From the NCBI RefSeq assembly GCF_009650605.1, contig NZ_WAJT01000001.1:1240001-1304000 (forward strand): a stretch of 64,000 bases of DNA, read 5' to 3'. Under the pieces are notes generated by a model. It was not told where the DNA came from and did no database searches. It saw only the letters and a list, made by a program, of their open reading frames with translations. Of the stretch, positions 36,641 to 44,628 are shown piece after piece (within the stretch, counting starts at the first letter, position 1; each line of letters opens with the position of its first letter). This DNA comes from Labrenzia sp. CE80. GTDB taxonomy: Bacteria; Pseudomonadota; Alphaproteobacteria; Rhizobiales; Stappiaceae. The position numbers and the translations under genes are program-made.

Positions 36641-37840
36641 TCAGTCGGCCGGCCGCATGGCCTTGACTTCATCGTCGCTTGGCATGTAGGCGGCCGGATC
36701 CTTGTAGGACCAGTCAACCATCACGCCTTTGCCGTCTTCAAGCGCCGTGGTGCCCACATAGGCGCCCATGGTAGACTGATGATCAAGGGCGCGATAGGTG
36801 ATCTCACCCATGGGTGTTTCGACCTTGAGGTCCTTGAAAGCTGCCAGTAGCGCATCGGTTTCCGTGGAACCCGCGTCGGTGATCAAGGTCGCAATGCTCT
36901 TGGCCGTCATGTAACCGACCAGGCTGCCGATCTTTGGCGTTTCGCCCGGGAATTCCGCGATATAGGCATCGACGAATTCCTTTTCAGGGCCGGCGGTGAA
37001 ACCGTACCAGGGATAGCCGGTTACGAACCAGCCTTCCGGTGCTTCGTCCTTGAGCGGCTCGAGATATTCCGGCTCACCTGTCAAAAGGCCATAGACCTTG
37101 CGGCCTTCAAAGACCCCACGGGTGGTGCCTTCGCGGACAAATTTCGCCAGGTCAGGACCGAATGTGACGTTGTAGATCGCGTCAGGTTTGGCAGACTCGA
37201 TGGCCTGAACTTCGGAACCGGCATCGATCTTGAAGAGGGCCGGCCACTGCTCGGTGACGAACTCAACTTCGGGCTTGCGCTGCTTCAGGTTGACCTTGAA
37301 GGCTTCCACGGCAGCTGTGCCATAGGCATAGTTGGGCGCGATGGTTGCATAGCGAATGGCATCGGTCTTGGCGGCTTCCTCAGCCAGCATGGCAGCCTGA
37401 ACCCAGGTCGAGGCACGCAGGCGGAAGGTGTAGGGATTGCCCGAGGTCCAGACCAGAGCATCTGCCAGCGGTTCGGCTGCCAGGTAGATGTAGCCCTTTT
37501 CGGCGGCAAAGGACGAGATCGCAAGACCGACGTTGGACAGGATCGTACCGGTCAGCATCACTGCGCCGTCGCGGGTCATCAGTTCTTCAGCGATCTTGAC
37601 CGCTTCGCCCGGTTTGCCCTGGTCATCGCGGAAGATGAACTCGAGATCCTTGCCCAGGACCCCACCGGCCTCGTTGATCTCGCTCAACGCAAGCTCGACA
37701 CCCTTCTTGTAGGGTTCAGCGAATGCGGCGAGGCGCTTGTAGTGGTTGATCTCGCCGATCTTAATGGTGTCTGCGGCGTAGGCCGATGAGCCGATAACGG
37801 CAATCGCCGCCGCGGCCAAGAGAGTTTTTACCTGTTTCAT
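36641..37840 (-). CDS. Branched-chain-type ABC transporter substrate-binding protein
   Basis: Periplasmic protein of 399 residues with a Sec signal peptide (about 1-22, cleavage after SSAYA). The type I periplasmic fold includes KIGEINHYKRLAAFAEPYKKG, GVELALSEINEAGGVLG and an ANC-like AEKGYIYLAAEPLA segment. The operon encodes a Rieske oxygenase and a hydroxynicotinate-reductase-like enzyme, so the ligand is more likely an aromatic or heterocyclic acid than a branched-chain amino acid (inference). Confidence 0.9.
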   Translation of the reverse strand: MKQVKTLLAAAAIAVIGSSAYAADTIKIGEINHYKRLAAFAEPYKKGVELALSEINEAGGVLGKDLEFIFRDDQGKPGEAVKIAEELMTRDGAVMLTGTILSNVGLAISSFAAEKGYIYLAAEPLADALVWTSGNPYTFRLRASTWVQAAMLAEEAAKTDAIRYATIAPNYAYGTAAVEAFKVNLKQRKPEVEFVTEQWPALFKIDAGSEVQAIESAKPDAIYNVTFGPDLAKFVREGTTRGVFEGRKVYGLLTGEPEYLEPLKDEAPEGWFVTGYPWYGFTAGPEKEFVDAYIAEFPGETPKIGSLVGYMTAKSIATLITDAGSTETDALLAAFKDLKVETPMGEITYRALDHQSTMGAYVGTTALEDGKGVMVDWSYKDPAAYMPSDDEVKAMRPAD

Positions 37841-37918
37841 CTGTCCCTCATCTGGTTGGAAGGTTGGCCGTCTTTGCGGTCCATTATATTTGATTAAGCC
37901 TTTGGCGGCTCTTGTTAT

Positions 37919-38986
37919 TCAGTCGTGATACACGAATGCGGGACTTGGATCGGAGGCAACATCATGCGTGCGTTCCAATTCCAGCATTTCGCTGATGCGT
38001 TTGCGGTAGACCATTGGCCCCTTGTCGATGGCGATCCGGATCGGCCGCCGTTTCGCCGGGCGCTCCTCTTCTTTTTGAACAGCCTCCAGAATGGCCTTGT
38101 CCTCATCGAATGCGATTCGGAACATGGCGTCCATATTCTCGGCAGCTTCATCGTCGCCCAGAGCTGTATTGCGCAGATGCATCCAGCGATCGATCGTGTA
38201 GCCACCGGTCACAGGCGTCATGAAATGCAAGGCAAAGATCCGCACACCCTTGTTGCGGTCGTCCTCGGCAATTGCGTCCTCGGTCGGTGCGCTGCCAAAG
38301 TCGATGACGGCCGTGCAGGGCAGGTGCAGATAGTAGTAGTGCCAGCGATCGACGTTGCCGTTGAAATCACCGAATTTCTTGAAGAAACCGATCGGTTCGG
38401 AATCGCGGATCCAGCGCCACGCGACAATGGCCTTCCCCTCTGTGGAGACATGCACTGGCACGTTTTCCGAAGCTGAGTTGCCAAGTGTTGTCGGGTGAAC
38501 GAAGGAAACGTGGGCAGGATCTACAAGGTTTTCAGCGACATTCAGGTAATTGGATTTCAGATGCAGCGCGTCGCCCTGATGGGCTTCCCAGGCAGGATCG
38601 GAAAACTCGGCGAGATCGAAGATATCATCGGGATCAGCCTTGTCCTGCTCGCCCATCCAGATCCAGACAATGTTGTGGCGTTCGACGGTCTTGAAAGCGT
38701 CGACATAGGCGGAAGCGGGAAGGTTGTTCTGGCCGGGGACGCGGACACATTTACCGCTGCAGTCGAAGGTCAGACCATGATAGCCGCACTGGATATTGTC
38801 GCCGATGCGTTTTCCCAGCGAAAGGGGTAGCAAGCGATGCGGGCAGCGGTCCTCGAGAGCCACGACATCGCCGTCCGCCTTGCGGTAGATGACAATGTTC
38901 TCGTCAAGGATCGTGAAACGCCGCAGTTCCTGATCAATCTCGGAAGACCAGCCGGCGACGTACCAGGCATTTCGTATGAATTCCAT
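37919..38986 (-). CDS. Rieske non-heme iron oxygenase, alpha subunit (VanA-like)
   Basis: Oxygenase of 355 residues. Rieske [2Fe-2S] ligands: Cys48, His50, Cys67 and His70 (DRCPHRL, QCGYHGL). The catalytic domain has the bridging Asp156 and iron ligands His159 and His164 (NLVDPAHVSFVH). It belongs to the vanillate O-demethylase/phthalate oxygenase type, which hydroxylates or demethylates aromatic rings. I chose the start at 38986 (MEFIRNAWYV), the typical family N-terminus. A separate reductase gene lies at 42.7-43.6 kb; no ferredoxin gene is nearby. Confidence 0.9.
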   Translation of the reverse strand: MEFIRNAWYVAGWSSEIDQELRRFTILDENIVIYRKADGDVVALEDRCPHRLLPLSLGKRIGDNIQCGYHGLTFDCSGKCVRVPGQNNLPASAYVDAFKTVERHNIVWIWMGEQDKADPDDIFDLAEFSDPAWEAHQGDALHLKSNYLNVAENLVDPAHVSFVHPTTLGNSASENVPVHVSTEGKAIVAWRWIRDSEPIGFFKKFGDFNGNVDRWHYYYLHLPCTAVIDFGSAPTEDAIAEDDRNKGVRIFALHFMTPVTGGYTIDRWMHLRNTALGDDEAAENMDAMFRIAFDEDKAILEAVQKEEERPAKRRPIRIAIDKGPMVYRKRISEMLELERTHDVASDPSPAFVYHD

Positions 38987-39024
38987 CTTGGCTCTCCCTC
39001 GTTGTAAATCCAGGTTCAAGACGC

Positions 39025-39609
39025 CTATCTCAAACCATCGTCGCCCTGTGCTGTTTCATGGGTCAATCCGCCTACTCTTGGCAATGGTCGTCCACCTGTT
39101 GCCAAGGCGACGGCAATGACAATTTCGTCTGCCTGCGGAACGTCCGTGCAGTGCAACTCCATCGCGTCGAAATGCGAGCGAACATAGGCCGCGTCCTTGT
39201 GGCCAAGCGGGACGTCAATCGTCTGGCCAGGAGCTGCCATCTTCTTTGAAGACGGCACCAGAGCCTTGCCGCCACCAAGCACTTCGCGCATCGGCGCGCC
39301 GAGCCTCGGGTGTAAAAGGGCTGCCGCGTGTTCCAGTTCACCATTCTCGCCCACGGCTGCGGCCTTGCCGAAACTCTGGATTTCCGATGGCTCGCAGCCC
39401 AGGGCTTCAACGCCGCGTCTGGTCAAAAGGTCCCCGAGTTCTGCGCCGATGGTCATCAAGTCGTCGAGATCCGCAAAAAACTGCCCAGCATATGGATTTG
39501 CGATCACCGCAACAGACATGACGCGCCGGACAGGAGGCGAAATCTCCTGGCTCATTTCGAGCCGGAGTTCCTCCACTGTGGTCATGAGTTTGCGGATCCT
39601 GGCGATCAT
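39025..39609 (-). CDS. AA_synth (DUF1185) family protein, copy 2
   Basis: A protein of 194 residues of the so-called amino acid synthesis family (PF06684). Structures exist for the family, but I know of no proven reaction. Conserved features shared with its neighbour: NPYAGQFFADL near residue 38, a central LEHAAALLHPRLG segment, PSSKKM, and RSHFDAMEL near 145. Ends with DDGLR. It overlaps the other copy by 4 nt (ATGA). The tandem pair probably forms a hetero-oligomer in the heterocycle pathway (inference). Confidence 0.85.
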   Translation of the reverse strand: MIARIRKLMTTVEELRLEMSQEISPPVRRVMSVAVIANPYAGQFFADLDDLMTIGAELGDLLTRRGVEALGCEPSEIQSFGKAAAVGENGELEHAAALLHPRLGAPMREVLGGGKALVPSSKKMAAPGQTIDVPLGHKDAAYVRSHFDAMELHCTDVPQADEIVIAVALATGGRPLPRVGGLTHETAQGDDGLR

Positions 39610-40190
39610 CTAAGGCCGTCCTCACCCTTGATCTCGGACGCTTTGAGTCCACCGACACGAGCGTGAATGCGCGGTCCGGTTGTCATCACCAGAACCAGAA
39701 GGATTTCGTCAGCCTTTGGAGCGTCGTTGAGGCCGACCTCCATGGCATCGAAGTGTGAGCGGACATAAGACGCATTGCAATGTGTGATGGGGACATCAAG
39801 CCGAGTGCCTGGCCCTCCAATTTTCTTGGTGGAGGGAACGATGGCCGCGGAAGATGGCAGGATTTCGCGCATGGAATAGCCGCCAGGAACATGCCAGAGG
39901 GCGCCATGCTCGAGCTCACCTGCAGCACCGACGATCGCGCCTTTGCCATAACCTTCGACAACGCTGGCGTCGCCGCTGAGTGCCTGGACAAGATCGCCCG
40001 CCATTTCAACGCCCAGGGGCTTCAGGTCATCCATGAAGCCTTCGATATCGGCAACATATTGACCGGCAAAAGGGTTCTTGATCACGACGAGTGCGGCTGC
40101 CCGGCGCAGAGGCTGCTCTGCGACCGGGCCACCTTCGTGGAAGATCTCTTCCACAATGATCGCCTTTTTGCGAACGATTGGTTCAGGCAT
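39606..40190 (-). CDS. AA_synth (DUF1185) family protein, copy 1
   Basis: A protein of 194 residues and a paralogue of the gene just downstream, with matching NPFAGQYVADI, LEHGALWHVPGG, PSTKKIGGPG and RSHFDAMEV segments and the same terminal DGLR. Its start lies inside the last codons of the UPF0280 gene (8-nt overlap). Function unproven; the context suggests ring opening or amide turnover. Confidence 0.85.
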   Translation of the reverse strand: MPEPIVRKKAIIVEEIFHEGGPVAEQPLRRAAALVVIKNPFAGQYVADIEGFMDDLKPLGVEMAGDLVQALSGDASVVEGYGKGAIVGAAGELEHGALWHVPGGYSMREILPSSAAIVPSTKKIGGPGTRLDVPITHCNASYVRSHFDAMEVGLNDAPKADEILLVLVMTTGPRIHARVGGLKASEIKGEDGLR

Positions 40191-41085
40191 GGGCTACGTT
40201 CCTCGAAATTTCTGATTGTTGTGTTTGTGCGCTTGATGTCCGGCGTTCGCCGGCCAGCGAAAGATAAGCGGCTTTGATCACCCCTGAGCGACGAAGGCTC
40301 TCAGCCTTGTCGAAGCCCGTGCCCAGCGCCTTGTTGATCTCGGCCGGAGAGAGGCGCCCGACATCCATGGTCACGAGCCGGTCGCCCAGATCGCTGTCGG
40401 GCGAGAGTGAGTTTGCCGGTGCGCGCCGGATCTTTTGGGACCTCGGCAGATCAACGGCATTGGCGATCATGGTTGCTGCTGCATCTGCAGCGGCGGCGGT
40501 GCTAGCGAGAACGGTGACCGCATCGGCAATGCCGAGGGAATGAGAACGCCCGCGCCAACCACTTGTGGCGATGCCGCCGACTTCATCGTCGGGCCGAATG
40601 TCAATCACGCCGCCTGCCGTCCCGTTGACCGGGTCGTCGCAGATTCCGATGCGAAAGCTGTCCTCTTCCAGATGAAGCGCGATGTCGCCGCCATTGTTGA
40701 CATAGGCCCGCGTTAGATCGCGGCCCTTGATCAGCTGCGCCAACATGTGATCGGCCACGCTTCCTGCGACTGCCGCCATCGGGGTGATGAACTCGGATCT
40801 ATAAACACGTGTGGCGTCATACATACGCCGGGCAACGGCCCCTTTGGGCCGTGCAGCATTCGGGGATTTCAGGCCGGGTAACTCTTCGACCAGATCCGTC
40901 AGAACCGACCCAAATGCATCGCGGGCCTGCTCAAACGCCAATCGAATGTCCTCGGGAGCACCTGTCGCGCCAATGATCAGATCGATCGGTCCGTGCTGCA
41001 GATGCAGCCTTTCACCGTCCGGCAACATGGCGGCGGCAGGCCGCCATGAAGCGCGTTGATCTGAATGTTGGCGAAGCGCACTCAT
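40183..41085 (-). CDS. UPF0280 (ApbE-like) family protein
   Basis: A protein of 300 residues of the UPF0280 family, structurally related to the FMN-transferase/flavin-binding protein ApbE. Visible family segments: VAGSVADHML near the middle, YVNNGGDIALHL, and GIATSGWRGRSHSLGIADAVTVLA. The start at 41085 gives an ATGA overlap with the upstream reductase-like gene; longer frames run into that gene. It might load or hold a flavin for the neighbouring redox enzyme, but this is only inference. Confidence 0.85.
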   Translation of the reverse strand: MSALRQHSDQRASWRPAAAMLPDGERLHLQHGPIDLIIGATGAPEDIRLAFEQARDAFGSVLTDLVEELPGLKSPNAARPKGAVARRMYDATRVYRSEFITPMAAVAGSVADHMLAQLIKGRDLTRAYVNNGGDIALHLEEDSFRIGICDDPVNGTAGGVIDIRPDDEVGGIATSGWRGRSHSLGIADAVTVLASTAAAADAAATMIANAVDLPRSQKIRRAPANSLSPDSDLGDRLVTMDVGRLSPAEINKALGTGFDKAESLRRSGVIKAAYLSLAGERRTSSAQTQQSEISRNVAHA

Positions 41086-42593
41086 GGGTTGGCTTTTCTC
41101 CACGGGTAGTTGTCCGACCCAGCCGGCCAGGGGTTGCCCGACGAAGAGGACACAGCTCGGCGGCCCTTCAGAAGATGATCGTTCTGGCGCCCTGTCTTGC
41201 CCTCGATAGCTTCGGTGAGCGGCACCACGTAATCCATATGACCGCCCAGCGCACGATAGTCGTCCGCGCGCATTGTGAATTCGAGCGGGGCGACAAGCGC
41301 CGGCGTCGGGACGTAGCCGAATGCGTTCTGCGGCAGGCGGGTCACGTCGGTCATGAAGGTGATGCCACCGCCCGGCCAGGTGTAGACGGGCGCTCCACCA
41401 CAACTGACGTAGGTGAGGGAGTTTTGGACGGAGCGGGTCAGACCCACTGGATGCTCCGTAACGCCGGACCGCAATGATCCACCTGCGCCTGCCATAAAGA
41501 GGACGGACGTCAGCGCAGGCTCGCAGTTTTCTTCAATCCGGCGAACAGAGGGCAGAAGCCGATCAGGCATCTCATGCTGGACCGGCATTAACTCGTCATT
41601 GAGTTCGAAATAGGCGGCATGTTCGCCAGTGGTCGAGACCATGAGGATCGACAGACCCGGGCGGGCGGTTTTGGCGTCGAACTTGCTGATAATGGCAAGT
41701 GGATCGGTCAGATTGGTGCCACCCCAACCTGTTCCTGGCTCGGCTACCTGGAAATAGCGTCCGGGCGTCGAGCGGCGGCCGTTGATCTTGATGCCGGTTG
41801 GCTCCCAGCCAATGACCTTGCCGGCCTGGTGCTCCGACATGACACCCGTGATGTGATCGTCAACCACAACCACTTCGTCGACGAGGCCCTTCCACTGGGC
41901 GGCGAACATGCCGACCGTCGCGGAGCCACAGCCGACACGCATGCGTTCTTCCAGCGCTCCGTTGATCGTGGGCGCTTTTCCGGCCTGAACGGTCAGTTCA
42001 GCGCCGCCGTCGATGGTGAGGTCTGCTGTTTCGCCGTTGCAGAGAGCCAGCATGGTCGAGCAGGTAATCCTGCCTTCCTTTTTCGAGCCGCCGGTCAGGT
42101 GATGCACGCCGCCCAGTGACAGCATCTGGCTGCCATATTCGGACGTTGTGACATGACCGATGACCTCGCCCTCCGAGCGGACGAGCGCGCATTCGTCGCC
42201 CAGGTGCCGGTCGGTGTCGATCTTCAGTTTCACACCGCAGTAGCTGAAAATCCCCTCGGTGACGACCGTGACCATGTCCACGCCGTCAACTTCCGATGCC
42301 ACGATAAAGGGGGCCGGCTTATAGTCGGGATAGGTTGTTCCCGCGCCGATAGCCGTCACGAAGGTCTCGGGGCCTGCCACGATGTCGCCGTCCCACTCCC
42401 GTTCCAGGAAAGGCACGACATTGGCGTCGGTGTTTTCGCGATTTTCTAGAATGGTCAGAGGATCCAGGCGGATCAGGTTGCCGTTGTCGTTGGCGTAGCG
42501 ATCACAGGCTCCAGAGCGTCCCTCGGCGATGTAGCACATCACCGGACACGCATCGCAGCGAATCTTTTCGGGTTTGCCATCGGTTGCAGTCAA
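41082..42593 (-). CDS. 6-hydroxynicotinate-reductase-like protein
   Basis: A protein of 503 residues. The N-terminus has four cysteines at 13, 16, 20 and 30 (CDACPVMC and SGAC), a probable iron-sulfur site; the rest matches proteins annotated as 6-hydroxynicotinate reductase, the ferredoxin-linked ring reductase of nicotinate fermentation. Here it is encoded with an oxygenase and a molybdenum hydroxylase, so the pathway is likely aerobic. First gene of the large minus-strand operon, with an operator-like motif 41 nt upstream of its start. Confidence 0.8.
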   Translation of the reverse strand: MTATDGKPEKIRCDACPVMCYIAEGRSGACDRYANDNGNLIRLDPLTILENRENTDANVVPFLEREWDGDIVAGPETFVTAIGAGTTYPDYKPAPFIVASEVDGVDMVTVVTEGIFSYCGVKLKIDTDRHLGDECALVRSEGEVIGHVTTSEYGSQMLSLGGVHHLTGGSKKEGRITCSTMLALCNGETADLTIDGGAELTVQAGKAPTINGALEERMRVGCGSATVGMFAAQWKGLVDEVVVVDDHITGVMSEHQAGKVIGWEPTGIKINGRRSTPGRYFQVAEPGTGWGGTNLTDPLAIISKFDAKTARPGLSILMVSTTGEHAAYFELNDELMPVQHEMPDRLLPSVRRIEENCEPALTSVLFMAGAGGSLRSGVTEHPVGLTRSVQNSLTYVSCGGAPVYTWPGGGITFMTDVTRLPQNAFGYVPTPALVAPLEFTMRADDYRALGGHMDYVVPLTEAIEGKTGRQNDHLLKGRRAVSSSSGNPWPAGSDNYPWRKANP

Positions 42594-42633
42594 CGTCCGA
42601 GCTCCTCATATGCCGATCGCGCATCAGCATTTG

Positions 42634-42645
42634 TTAGTATGCAAA
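42634..42645. promoter_or_regulatory. Repeated operator-like site 1 (candidate MarR site)
   Basis: TTAGTATGCAAA within TGTTAGTATGCAAACATG, 41 nt upstream of the reductase-like gene. The same 12-mer, with one G/A variation, occurs twice in the next intergenic region. A TTGACA element lies on the minus strand 17 nt upstream of it, so the site would overlap the promoter. Confidence 0.65.
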
Positions 42646-42747
42646 CATGTTTAGCGAAAATCTGTCAACTTGATTGACGTGTCAGTTTCGCTGAATTGAT
42701 AAGCAGGTTTGGTGAATTTCCATGCATCGAAACGACCCATGCGGGCG

Positions 42748-43581
42748 TTAGTCGACAAATGCACGCTCGACGACAAATTCGCCGGGCTTGTTGTTCGCGC
42801 CCTCAGTCAGTCCGTGTTCGATGCACAGTTCTTTGGTGTCACGTAACATGGCCATGGAGCCGCATATCATGGCGCGATCCTCCTCAGGTCCCATTCGTGC
42901 CAGTCCCAGATCATCGAACAGCTTGCCTGATGAAATCAGGTCTGTGACCCGGCCCTGGCGATCGAAATCCTCGCGTGTCACTGTCGTGTAATGGAACAGG
43001 TGCCCGTCCACCATCTCACCAATCAAGGGGTCGTTTCGGAGCGAGGCAACAAGATCCTCGCCATATTTCAATTCGGCAGCTGTGCGGCAGCCGTGCACCA
43101 GAACAATGGTCTCGAATTTCTCATAGGTTTCCGGGTCGCGGATGAGACTTGCGAAGGGCGCGAGGCCTGTGCCGGTCGAGAACATCCAGACACGCTTTCC
43201 GGGCAACAGCGCATCGTTGACCAGCGTGCCTGTCGGCTTCTTGCGCATCAGCACCGTGTCACCGGGCTGGATCTTCTGAAGATGCTCGGTCAAGGGTCCG
43301 TCGGGCACCTTGATGGAGTAAAACTCGAGTTCTTCATCCCACGACGGGCTTGCAACAGAGTACGCTCGAAAGACCGGTTTTTCTGCATTCGGCAGGCCGA
43401 TCATGACGAATTCTCCGGAGCGAAAGCGGAACTCCTGAGGTCTGGTAATGCGAAACCGGAACAGGCTGTCCGTATAGTGCTGGACCTCTGTTACAGTTAG
43501 GCCGAAGCAGCCTTTTGGCATGTCGAACGGAGAGGGCGAGCCGCCCAGGACAAGGGGTTCGATGGCAGTCGTGTCCGACAT
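42748..43581 (-). CDS. Ferredoxin-NADP+ reductase-like FAD oxidoreductase
   Basis: FAD/NAD(P) reductase of 277 residues. The FAD-binding domain has FRAYSVASPS; the NADP domain has FSTGTGLAPFASLIRDP and MICGSMAMLRD, and the chain ends EFVVERAFVD, as in bacterial Fpr. No plant-type ferredoxin domain is fused, unlike VanB. It has its own promoter region with an operator-like site, so it is probably the electron supplier for the Rieske oxygenase or the ring reductase. Confidence 0.88.
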   Translation of the reverse strand: MSDTTAIEPLVLGGSPSPFDMPKGCFGLTVTEVQHYTDSLFRFRITRPQEFRFRSGEFVMIGLPNAEKPVFRAYSVASPSWDEELEFYSIKVPDGPLTEHLQKIQPGDTVLMRKKPTGTLVNDALLPGKRVWMFSTGTGLAPFASLIRDPETYEKFETIVLVHGCRTAAELKYGEDLVASLRNDPLIGEMVDGHLFHYTTVTREDFDRQGRVTDLISSGKLFDDLGLARMGPEEDRAMICGSMAMLRDTKELCIEHGLTEGANNKPGEFVVERAFVD

Positions 43582-43632
43582 TCTGGTCTCCTTCGTGAAA
43601 TCCCGAATAGCATTACGCTGGCAGAAAAATCG

Positions 43633-43644
43633 TTAGTATACAAA
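43633..43644. promoter_or_regulatory. Repeated operator-like site 2
   Basis: TTAGTATACAAA inside CGTTAGTATACAAATGAAA, 52 nt upstream of the ferredoxin reductase start. On the minus strand it contains TATACT, a good -10 element, so bound repressor would block the promoter. The core GTATAC is palindromic. Confidence 0.65.
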
Positions 43645-43747
43645 TGAAAAATGTCACGTGATGATAATTTGATATGCATGGCGTAAATTTACGCAAGTCA
43701 GCGAAAAGGCGCTGCTTGACAGAGCCGGGAATTTGGCTTCAACTTCG

Positions 43748-43759
43748 TTAGTATGCAAA
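43748..43759. promoter_or_regulatory. Repeated operator-like site 3
   Basis: TTAGTATGCAAA inside CGTTAGTATGCAAATGAAA, 22 nt upstream of the FAD-subunit start. It shares 18 of 19 bases with site 2. A TTGACA (43716-43721) lies 26 nt before it. Confidence 0.65.
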
Positions 43760-43780
43760 TGAAATGCATTGAGGACGCCG

Positions 43781-44626
43781 ATGCAATTCCACCGACCGGA
43801 AACTTTGGATGACGCGCTTTCGCTGTTGAGCGGAGAGGGCGCGCGGCTGCTTGCTGGCGGCACAGACTTCTATCCTTCACTGATGGATGCGCCTGCGCCC
43901 GGACCAATCCTGGATTTGCGCCAGGTGGCGGTCCTGCGCGGGATACGGCTTGAAGGCGATGTTTGGCGCATCGGCGCTACGACGACTTGGCGCGAGGTCG
44001 CCCAAGCGGATCTGCCCCCTCTGTTTGATGGTTTGAAACAGGCTGCCAGAGAAGTCGGGTCGATCCAGATTCAAAACGCGGGAACGATTGCTGGCAATCT
44101 TTGCAATGCATCGCCAGCCGCCGACGGTGTTCCACCGCTTCTGACTCTTGATGCATCGGTAGAGATTGCGGGTCCGCGAGGTCTTCGACAGTTGCCGCTT
44201 TGCGACTTTATCACGGGTGTACGCCGAACTGCTCTGGCTGCAGACGAGATTGTCACGGCGGTCCTTGTGCCAAATCGCGCAGCCGTGACCTCCAGCTTTT
44301 TGAAACTGGGTGCGCGCCGGTATCTGGTGATTTCGATCACCATGGTTGCTGCGCGAGTCTCAGTGGATGAAGCCGGCGTCATTTCAGATGTACGTCTTGC
44401 AGTCGGCGCATGTTCCGCGGTCGCCCAACGCTTGCCGGAAATCGAAGCGCTGCTCATAGGAGCCGTTCCAGGTGACAGCGAGATCAGGGCGCGGATTGGC
44501 AGTGCTGAACTTCTCGGCTTGGCGCCGTTGAGTGATGTGCGCGGCAGCGCTGACTACCGGCTCGAAGCAGCTCGCGAGCTGATTGTCCGGGCAATTCTTT
44601 TGGCTGTTCAGGGGCAGGAGGGATGA
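43781..44626 (+). CDS. Molybdenum hydroxylase FAD-binding subunit (CoxM/XdhB-like)
   Basis: A subunit of 281 residues with the FAD motifs LAGGTDFYPSL (about 27-37) and QNAGTIAGNLCNASPAADG (about 100-118), and a CODH-type C-terminal domain from about 170. The ATG at 43781 has GAGGA 5 nt upstream. It passes electrons from the fused iron-sulfur/Mo subunit encoded next. First gene of the plus-strand operon, with operator-like site 3 in its leader. Confidence 0.9.
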   Translation: MQFHRPETLDDALSLLSGEGARLLAGGTDFYPSLMDAPAPGPILDLRQVAVLRGIRLEGDVWRIGATTTWREVAQADLPPLFDGLKQAAREVGSIQIQNAGTIAGNLCNASPAADGVPPLLTLDASVEIAGPRGLRQLPLCDFITGVRRTALAADEIVTAVLVPNRAAVTSSFLKLGARRYLVISITMVAARVSVDEAGVISDVRLAVGACSAVAQRLPEIEALLIGAVPGDSEIRARIGSAELLGLAPLSDVRGSADYRLEAARELIVRAILLAVQGQEG

Positions 44627-44628
44627 CC

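Noticed and set aside
36641..37840. Leucine/isoleucine/valine as ligand of the Liv-type transporter
   Set aside because: Operon context is heterocycle catabolism; this family carries many aromatic and amide ligands.
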